Assembly: GCA_965215355.1 (NCBI GenBank) | Contig: CBDCDJ010000007.1 | Coordinates: forward strand, 310,001-374,000 | DNA length: 64,000 nucleotides | From: CBDCDJ01 sp965215355 | Lineage (GTDB): Bacteria > Deinococcota > Deinococci > Deinococcales > Trueperaceae | Direction: 5' to 3' | Shown here: one piece after another, positions 58,937 through 64,000 of the stretch | Layout of the letters: every line of letters begins with the position of its first letter | Position numbering within the stretch: the stretch's first letter is position 1 | Notes under the pieces: generated by a model | The model's input: the letters and a program-made list of their open reading frames with translations, nothing else | Databases searched by the model: none | Told to the model about the DNA's origin: nothing | Made by a program: the position numbers and the translations under genes

Positions 58937-60421
58937 GTGGCGCTCGTCGCACCCTATTTGATTTTCGTAGCACTTCGCCGACCCGTTTTGGAGGCCCCGT
59001 TGCAAACCGTATACAAAATGGAATATCGGGAAGGCAGCGTTCGGCCTATAGCCACCTGGTCGCCACCCCGCGTCCGAACGGCGCTCCACCTCCTCCAGAC
59101 GGGCAACTTCTCCCAGGCCGCGCACCTTGCCGACGCGATCCTCGGCGACGGCCGGGTGCAGGCGGTACTTGGCACGCGCATCAACGGCGTGCTGGGCTTG
59201 CCGTTCAACGTAGACCCGGCCGACGACTCGAGTGGTGCCGCGGCCATCGCCGAAGCAGCGGGCAAGGATTTCTGGAGTTTTTTCCCCGAAGACGCCTCCG
59301 GCGAACTCATGCGCTACGGCCTGATGCTGGGCGCGGTGGCCGCTGAACTCGTGTGGGTGTTCGAGGCGGGTCGCCTACTGCCGAAGCTGAAAGTCTGGCA
59401 CCCGTCGAACCTGCGCTACAACTCGGAAACGCAGACCTACGCGGTGCGGCTCGAGTCCGGTGTCGAGCACCCCATCACGCCGGGGGACGGCAAGTGGATG
59501 GTATGGACGCCCCACTCTTCCCGCCGCCCCTGGACGCTGGCGCTGGTTCGGGCGCTCGCCGTGCCGTGGCTCTCAAAACAGTTCGCCGCGGGCGACTGGA
59601 ACGGCTACAGCGAACAGCTCGGCAAGGGCGTCCTGAAAGGCGGCGTCCCGGCCAACGCCAGGCCGGAGGATAAGGAAGACTTCAAAAGCGACCTGCGCAA
59701 CCTCGGCTCTTCGGGCGTGGTCATCACGCCGGAAGGCTTTACCGCAGAGTTGCTCGAGGGCCGGGGGCAGGGTTGGCAGACGTTCGAGAGCCTCATCGCC
59801 TGGGCCGATAAAGAAACGGCTGTCACGGTGTTGGGGCAGAACCTCACCACCGACGTGTCGGGCGGCTCGCTGGCGGCGGCCAAGGTCCACGAAAACGTAC
59901 GACAGGATTTTCTCGAGGCCGACACCGAAACCCTCGCCACCAGCCTGCACGAGCAGGTATTTACCTGGTACGCGGAGTTTAACTTCGGCGACCGCAAGCT
60001 CGCGCCCTGGCCCCACTGGGACGCCGAGCCGCCCGCCGACAGCAAGATTGACGCCGAAACCGACAAGGCCAAGGGCGAGGCGCTGACGGCCATCGCCGCC
60101 GGGGCTGCGGCCGCGGGTGTCGTCGTGGATTGGGAGGCGCTGCTCGAGCGCATGGACATTCCCATAAAACCCGGTGAAAAGCTGCCCCGACAATCACCTG
60201 ACGAAGGGAAGATTTACGAATACCACCTGAAGACTCCGGTGCTAACGCGCAACGAAGTTCGGGCGAAACTCGGCTTGGAACCTTTGGCGCAAGGAGGGGG
60301 CGAGTTCGTAGTCATTGAAAGTCAGCCTCCCGTAGAGGGGACAAATCAGGAAGTACCCCCCAACCCGAAGGAGGTGCAGGACGGAGAACCGACCGAAGAC
60401 CTACCTGGCGTCGGGGGATAG
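58937..60421 (+). CDS. Portal protein, DUF935 (Mu gp29-like)
   Basis: A 494-residue protein. LHLLQTGNFSQAAHLADAILGDGRVQAVLGTRINGVLGLPFNVDP, GAVAAELVWVFEAG, WTPHSSRRPWTLALVRALAVPWLSKQFAAGDWNGYSEQLG, and TVLGQNLTTDVSGGSLAAAKVHENVRQDFLEADTETL are DUF935 features. It makes the dodecameric ring through which DNA enters the head. GTG 58937 lacks a good SD; the true start could be downstream (ATG 59018). Confidence 0.88.
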   Translation: MALVAPYLIFVALRRPVLEAPLQTVYKMEYREGSVRPIATWSPPRVRTALHLLQTGNFSQAAHLADAILGDGRVQAVLGTRINGVLGLPFNVDPADDSSGAAAIAEAAGKDFWSFFPEDASGELMRYGLMLGAVAAELVWVFEAGRLLPKLKVWHPSNLRYNSETQTYAVRLESGVEHPITPGDGKWMVWTPHSSRRPWTLALVRALAVPWLSKQFAAGDWNGYSEQLGKGVLKGGVPANARPEDKEDFKSDLRNLGSSGVVITPEGFTAELLEGRGQGWQTFESLIAWADKETAVTVLGQNLTTDVSGGSLAAAKVHENVRQDFLEADTETLATSLHEQVFTWYAEFNFGDRKLAPWPHWDAEPPADSKIDAETDKAKGEALTAIAAGAAAAGVVVDWEALLERMDIPIKPGEKLPRQSPDEGKIYEYHLKTPVLTRNEVRAKLGLEPLAQGGGEFVVIESQPPVEGTNQEVPPNPKEVQDGEPTEDLPGVGG

Positions 60422-60443
60422 CGCGAGCGCGGCTACCGGCTTC

Positions 60444-60683
60444 GTGAGCGGCCAAGCCTACGCCGACGCCCTCGGCGACGCGGCGCTCGAAGGTGCCAAG
60501 CTGCCCATCCTGGCAGCGCTTTTGGGGAAACTCGAGGCGGCTGAGAATTTTTACGAGTTGAAGAAGGGGGTGCTCGAGCTGTACCGAACCGAGCCGCCCC
60601 CGAACGACGTGAGCGAAACGCTTCAAAACCTGTTCGTGCTGGGCGACCTGGCGGGGCGCGTAGCGGTGCTCGAGGACGCCTGA
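60444..60683 (+). CDS. Small phage head-module protein (79 aa)
   Basis: GTG 60444 start is uncertain; the frame is open upstream into the portal gene end. AYADALGDAALEGAKLPILAALLGKLEAAENFYELKKGVLELYRTEP suggests helices. The final base A of its stop is the first base of the next ATG. Unknown. Confidence 0.5.
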   Translation: MSGQAYADALGDAALEGAKLPILAALLGKLEAAENFYELKKGVLELYRTEPPPNDVSETLQNLFVLGDLAGRVAVLEDA

Positions 60684-61369
60684 TGTGGGACGTAAACCCA
60701 GAACCGCAGCGCTTCGAAGAGGCGCTCGCCTGGCTGCGTGCTCGAGTGCCGGTCACGGCGAGCGAATTCCGCATCCTGTCGGACGCGGCCCGCCGCCGGG
60801 CCTTCACCGTGGGGCAGGTCGCGCAGGCGGACGTCGTCGCCGACGTGTTGGTCTCGCTCGAGAAAGCGGTCGCGGCCGGGGCCGACTTCAACGACTGGAA
60901 AAAGGCGGTGCAGGGGAAGCTCATGGGTGCGTGGCAGGGCCGAGTGCAAAACCCCGGACACAGGCTGGAACTCATCTTCCGCCAAAGCGTCCAGAGCGCC
61001 TACGCCGCCGGGCGCTTCAAGCAGCAGCGCGACCCGGACGTTTTGAAGTCGCGGCCTTACTGGCTCTACGACGCCCTCATCGACGCGAATACCTCGAGCA
61101 TCTGCCGCAGGCTCGACGGCACGCTGCGGCTCGCCACCGACCCGTGGTGGGCGACCCGTTACCCGCCTAACCACTTCGTTTGCCGGAGCGGCGTCCGGAC
61201 GCTCACCCGCAAACAGGCCGCAGCACGCGGCGGGCCCACCGCCAACCCGACCACCCAAGACCCCGACGCGGGCTTTCGGAGCGTCCCCAAAATGGGCGAC
61301 TTCGAGCCCGACACCAACCGATACCCGAACGAACTCAGGCCCCTCGTTAAAAGAAAGTTGGAGCGATGA
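60683..61369 (+). CDS. Minor head protein, Mu gp30-like (phage head morphogenesis)
   Basis: A 228-residue protein. LELIFRQSVQSAYAAGRFKQQRDPDVLKSRPYWLYDALIDANTSSICRRLDGTLR and WWATRYPPNHFVCRSGVRTLT correspond to the PF04233 minor capsid domain (HPNCRC-like motif, here PPNHFVCRSGV). It probably sits at the portal. It overlaps the protease gene by ATGA. Confidence 0.85.
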   Translation: MWDVNPEPQRFEEALAWLRARVPVTASEFRILSDAARRRAFTVGQVAQADVVADVLVSLEKAVAAGADFNDWKKAVQGKLMGAWQGRVQNPGHRLELIFRQSVQSAYAAGRFKQQRDPDVLKSRPYWLYDALIDANTSSICRRLDGTLRLATDPWWATRYPPNHFVCRSGVRTLTRKQAAARGGPTANPTTQDPDAGFRSVPKMGDFEPDTNRYPNELRPLVKRKLER

Positions 61370-62364
61370 GCACAGTTGCGATTAAAGCCGACCTCACCCC
61401 GTTGCCGCAGGAGCCGCCCAAAGAGTGGCTGCTGTTTCCCTACGGCGAAAACACCGCCCGCTGGATGGACGGCAAAGAACACACCTTCGACTTCAAACCC
61501 GAGCAGGCAGCGCGAGTTATGGCCGCCTACAAGCGCGGTGGCCGCGAGCTTTCGCTCGACTACAACCACGCCTCGCTCGACCCCAAGGCGGGCGAACGCG
61601 AGCGCCGGGCGGCGGGCACCTTCCAACTCGAGCAGCGCGATGACGGCCTGTGGATGACCGACATCCGCTACACCGAGGACGCCGAGTCTTACGTCCGCAA
61701 ACGCGAGTACCCCTTCATTTCCCCCGTCTGGAACCGCGACAAGGCGGGCCCGCTCGAGGTCATCAACGTGGCCCTCACGCCGAACCCGGCGTTGCTCGGC
61801 ATCAAACCGCTGATCGCCAGTCAGCACCACTCACCTCAAGAGGAGGAGAACACCGTGAAACTTGAAACTTTGAAAGCATCGCTCGGCTTGCCCGAGGACA
61901 CCACCGAAGACGAGGCGCTGCAAACCGTGGCCGCGCTGCAAACGTTCCAGGGCTCGGTGCTGGAGCTGGCCGGGTCCGACGACCGCGACAGCGCGCTCGG
62001 CACGCTGCAAGCCTGGCACGACAAGGCCGCACAGGTCGACACGCTGCAAGCCAGCCTCGACCAAATCACCCAGGAGCGCGAGACCCAGGAGCGCGAGACG
62101 CTCATCGCTTCGGCGCTTAGCAGCCGCAAGCTCACCCCGGCACAAAAGGAATGGGCTTCAAGTGTCCCCGTGGCGACCCTGAAAAGCTACCTGGCGAGCG
62201 CCCCGACGGTGGTGCCGGACGAAATCCCGGAGACCGAGCCCGACGCCGAGACTCAGCTCAAATGGTCGGAAATGAGCTACGTCGAAAAAGCGAACCTGTC
62301 GCAGTCCGACCCGGAACTCTACGCGCAACTCAAAGCCGAGCACAACGCCGGAACCGGCGAGTAA
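61366..62364 (+). CDS. Prohead protease/scaffold, Mu I-like
   Basis: A 332-residue protein. ELSLDYNHASLDPKAGERERRAAGTFQLEQRDDGLWMTDIRYTEDAESYVRKREYPFISPVWNRDKAGPLEVINVALTPNPAL is the Mu I protease domain (His in YNHAS, Ser in FISPVW). Residues ~165-332 (LETLKASLGL... QTFQGSVLELAG) form a coiled-coil scaffold that is removed during maturation. Confidence 0.88.
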   Translation: MSTVAIKADLTPLPQEPPKEWLLFPYGENTARWMDGKEHTFDFKPEQAARVMAAYKRGGRELSLDYNHASLDPKAGERERRAAGTFQLEQRDDGLWMTDIRYTEDAESYVRKREYPFISPVWNRDKAGPLEVINVALTPNPALLGIKPLIASQHHSPQEEENTVKLETLKASLGLPEDTTEDEALQTVAALQTFQGSVLELAGSDDRDSALGTLQAWHDKAAQVDTLQASLDQITQERETQERETLIASALSSRKLTPAQKEWASSVPVATLKSYLASAPTVVPDEIPETEPDAETQLKWSEMSYVEKANLSQSDPELYAQLKAEHNAGTGE

Positions 62365-62375
62365 GGGGTTTTTGA

Positions 62376-63239
62376 ATGCCACAAACGCAAAGCACCGACC
62401 TGATCGTCCCGGAAGTCTTGATGGAGGCCGTGCAGGGCGCGTTCGCCGGGATGCAGGCCCTGAACGGCTCGGGCGCGGCCCGCGTCAACAGCGGCCTGCC
62501 GATGGACAAGCGCGGCGGGTCGACGGTCAAAATCCCGTACTTCGCCAACCTCGGCGATTTCGAGCAAATCCTGATCGAGGGCGGCGCTCTCACCCCGGCC
62601 AAGCTCACCATGACCTCGCAGGAGTTCCCCGTCGAGCACTGGGGGAAGGCTTTTGAGACGACCGAGTGGGCCGAAATCGCGGCCAACTACGCCGACCCCT
62701 ACGAAGAAGCCGCCCGGCAGATTCAGGTCGGGGCGCAGCGGGTCATCGACCAGCAGCTCCTGGTGGCGGCGCTGACCACCCCGCTCGTGCATGACGTGAG
62801 CGCCGCGGGCACGCCCACCATCAACTACGACCACGTGGTCGACGCGAAGATGCAGTGGGGCGACGAGCAAGAGGACGTCGTCCAGATGGGCGTCCACAGC
62901 AAGGTTTTCGGCGACCTCGTGAAGCTGAAGGACGGCAACGGCAAGCCGCTCGTCACGGACCCGCTCAACGCCGACCTGACCCGGTTCGCCGGGCTGCCGC
63001 TGAAAATCTCCGATCGCAACGCCCGCAACGCGGGGCCGCCCGTCACCTACGACAGCGTGCTCGCCAAGCGCGGGGCGCTGGCCTGCTGGTATCGCATCAG
63101 CATGGGCGGCCTCCAGGCCGACCGTGACATCCTCGCCGACGTCCGCGTGGCCGCGCTCCACATTTACTTCGCCTGCGGCCTCTACGACCGCGTCAACGGC
63201 GGCACCAAGGTGCCCGCCATCAAACTTCGCACCCAGTAA
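62376..63239 (+). CDS. Major capsid protein
   Basis: A 287-residue HK97-fold-type protein. TDLIVPEVLMEAVQGAFAGMQALNGSGAARVNSGLPMDKRGGSTVKIPYFANLGDFEQILIEGGALTPAKLTMTSQEFPVEHWGKAFETTEWAEI is similar to the N4-gp56-like capsid group rather than to Mu gpT, so this head shell differs from classical Mu. Position after the protease supports the assignment. Confidence 0.82.
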   Translation: MPQTQSTDLIVPEVLMEAVQGAFAGMQALNGSGAARVNSGLPMDKRGGSTVKIPYFANLGDFEQILIEGGALTPAKLTMTSQEFPVEHWGKAFETTEWAEIAANYADPYEEAARQIQVGAQRVIDQQLLVAALTTPLVHDVSAAGTPTINYDHVVDAKMQWGDEQEDVVQMGVHSKVFGDLVKLKDGNGKPLVTDPLNADLTRFAGLPLKISDRNARNAGPPVTYDSVLAKRGALACWYRISMGGLQADRDILADVRVAALHIYFACGLYDRVNGGTKVPAIKLRTQ

Positions 63240-63251
63240 GGACGGTTGCTC

Positions 63252-63644
63252 GTGGGAATGCTGTTATCGCGCCACCGCCTTCGTGCGCAACACGAGCAGG
63301 AGGCCGCCGCGCTGGCGGCCTCCGAAGCTCTCGACGCCGACGAGGACAAACTGATGGCGCAACTCAACAACCAGAGGCGCTACTTCCGCCTGAAAGCGGA
63401 AGCCGCGGACGACGAGACGCTGGGTTCGGCCTGGCGCGGCAAGTTGGCCGCCCTGACCCCCGGCACGCCGCTGCCCGACGTGGACGGCGGGCCGTTCCCG
63501 CACACCGCCGAACTCGCCGCACACAACCCGCCCTACCTCTACCTCGAGGACCTGGACGGGGCCGACGAGGCTGAACTGGTGAAGGTTAAAGGCATCGGCA
63601 AAGCGGGCGCGGCCAAAATCATCGCCGCCTCGCCCACCGAGTAA
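63252..63644 (+). CDS. Phage protein with helix-hairpin-helix motif (130 aa)
   Basis: GTG 63252 has AAGGA nine bases upstream; TTG 63246 is too close to it. The C-terminus KVKGIGKAGAAKIIAASP is a helix-hairpin-helix, a non-specific DNA or structural motif; Mu-like gp35 proteins end similarly. It follows the capsid gene. Confidence 0.65.
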   Translation: MGMLLSRHRLRAQHEQEAAALAASEALDADEDKLMAQLNNQRRYFRLKAEAADDETLGSAWRGKLAALTPGTPLPDVDGGPFPHTAELAAHNPPYLYLEDLDGADEAELVKVKGIGKAGAAKIIAASPTE

Positions 63645-63656
63645 GGGGGGCCGGGC

Positions 63657-64000
63657 ATGTACCTCACCGAACAAGAACTCATCGACGGCTACCTGCCCGG
63701 CGACGTTGAAAGTCGAAGCACGCCCTTGATGCGCGAAATTTGGACAGCGAGCGCCTCCGCGCTCGCCGACGGCTACCTGCGCACGGCGGGCTACGACCTG
63801 CCGCTCGCCACCTGGGGTGAAGACCTCAAAGCCGCGGTCGGCGCGATTGCCGCCTTTCGCCTCGCCAGCAAACTCGGGCTGGTGCAAGAACCCGCGCAGC
63901 AATCCAGCCTGTACCTGAACCAAAAAGCCGCTATGACCTGGCTCGAGCAGGTTGCCGCCGGGCGCACCAAGCTCGACCTCGTGGACAGCACGCCGGGGGT
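63657..64000 (+). CDS. Mu gp36-like (DUF1320) protein, partial
   Basis: ATG 63657, running off the window. MYLTEQELIDGYLPGDVESRSTPLMREIWTASASALADGYLRTAGYDLPLATWGEDLKAAVGAIAAFRLASKLGL is the start of the DUF1320 family, a connector or completion protein between head and tail. Fits the Mu order after capsid. Confidence 0.8.
   Translation, partial: MYLTEQELIDGYLPGDVESRSTPLMREIWTASASALADGYLRTAGYDLPLATWGEDLKAAVGAIAAFRLASKLGLVQEPAQQSSLYLNQKAAMTWLEQVAAGRTKLDLVDSTPG

Larger units (their letters stand above)
42984..64000 (+). mobile_element. Mu-like transposable prophage (left part; right end outside the window)
   Basis: The order is leftward repressor, Ner/Cro-like protein, MuA, MuB, a long run of tiny early genes, lysis genes, then small and large terminase, DUF935 portal, gp30-like, Mu I-like protease, capsid, gp36-like. 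This is the Mu plan. No integrase is present. The genes are tightly packed with ATGA/GTGA overlaps. The left boundary is estimated from sequence repeats; the precise ends and target duplication need the right end. Confidence 0.88.

Overview
The window is a high-GC bacterial chromosome segment, probably from Deinococcota and perhaps near Deinococcus or Truepera. This is inferred from several traits: many genes whose TANNNT -10 box sits 6-9 nt before the start codon (leaderless transcripts), a bacillithiol-type monothiol bacilliredoxin, a family 5 uracil-DNA glycosylase, an infC-rpmI-rplT operon, and extreme over-use of the palindrome CTCGAG in chromosome and prophage but hardly at all in the insertion sequences. 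No 16S rRNA is present, so the taxonomy stays provisional.

1-8527 is a surface-polysaccharide region. A leftward set encodes a glucose-1-phosphate cytidylyltransferase (rfbF), an L-2-hydroxyglutarate oxidase-like flavoprotein, an NAD-dependent sugar epimerase and the start of a secreted sugar-dehydrogenase-like protein. A Big2-domain lipoprotein, an unknown protein and a rightward ABC exporter follow. 8711-22841 is mostly housekeeping: a MoxR ATPase and VWA protein with a DinB-like gene between them, a frameshifted hicB, a two-gene toxin/antitoxin-like pair, a bacilliredoxin fused to a helical domain, an ABC-2 transporter (one ATPase, two permeases), a HAD phosphatase, an SRPBCC membrane protein, an alcohol dehydrogenase, an SDR and an MFS transporter.

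22881-28389 is a genomic scrapyard: higA with only the tail of higB, N-terminal scraps of two enzymes, an IS3-family element with a frameshifted orfB, a second IS3-family element carrying an ISAs1-family element inside its orfB with a 9-bp target duplication, and a truncated IS4-like transposase. 28435-41611 returns to chromosome: a VIT1/MbfA-like metal transporter with a dyad exactly in its promoter spacer, a PatB-like lyase, UDG, a secreted hydrolase, a TetR regulator, infC-rpmI-rplT (infC apparently starting at AUA), a MITE-like element and its probable parent IS just upstream of the infC promoter, tRNA-Val, a secreted cyclophilin and a collagen-like protein with two calcium-loop cassettes.

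From about 42984 to beyond the window end lies a Mu-like transposable prophage. It has an S24-type repressor, a Ner/Cro-like protein, MuA and MuB homologues, about twenty very small overlapping early genes of mostly unknown role, a lysis module (GH108 muramidase, membrane proteins, lipoprotein), and a head module in Mu order: small and large terminase, DUF935 portal, gp30-like minor head protein, Mu I-like protease, major capsid, gp36-like protein. Almost every gene overlaps the next by ATGA or GTGA, so translation is probably coupled through long stretches. The right end is outside the window.
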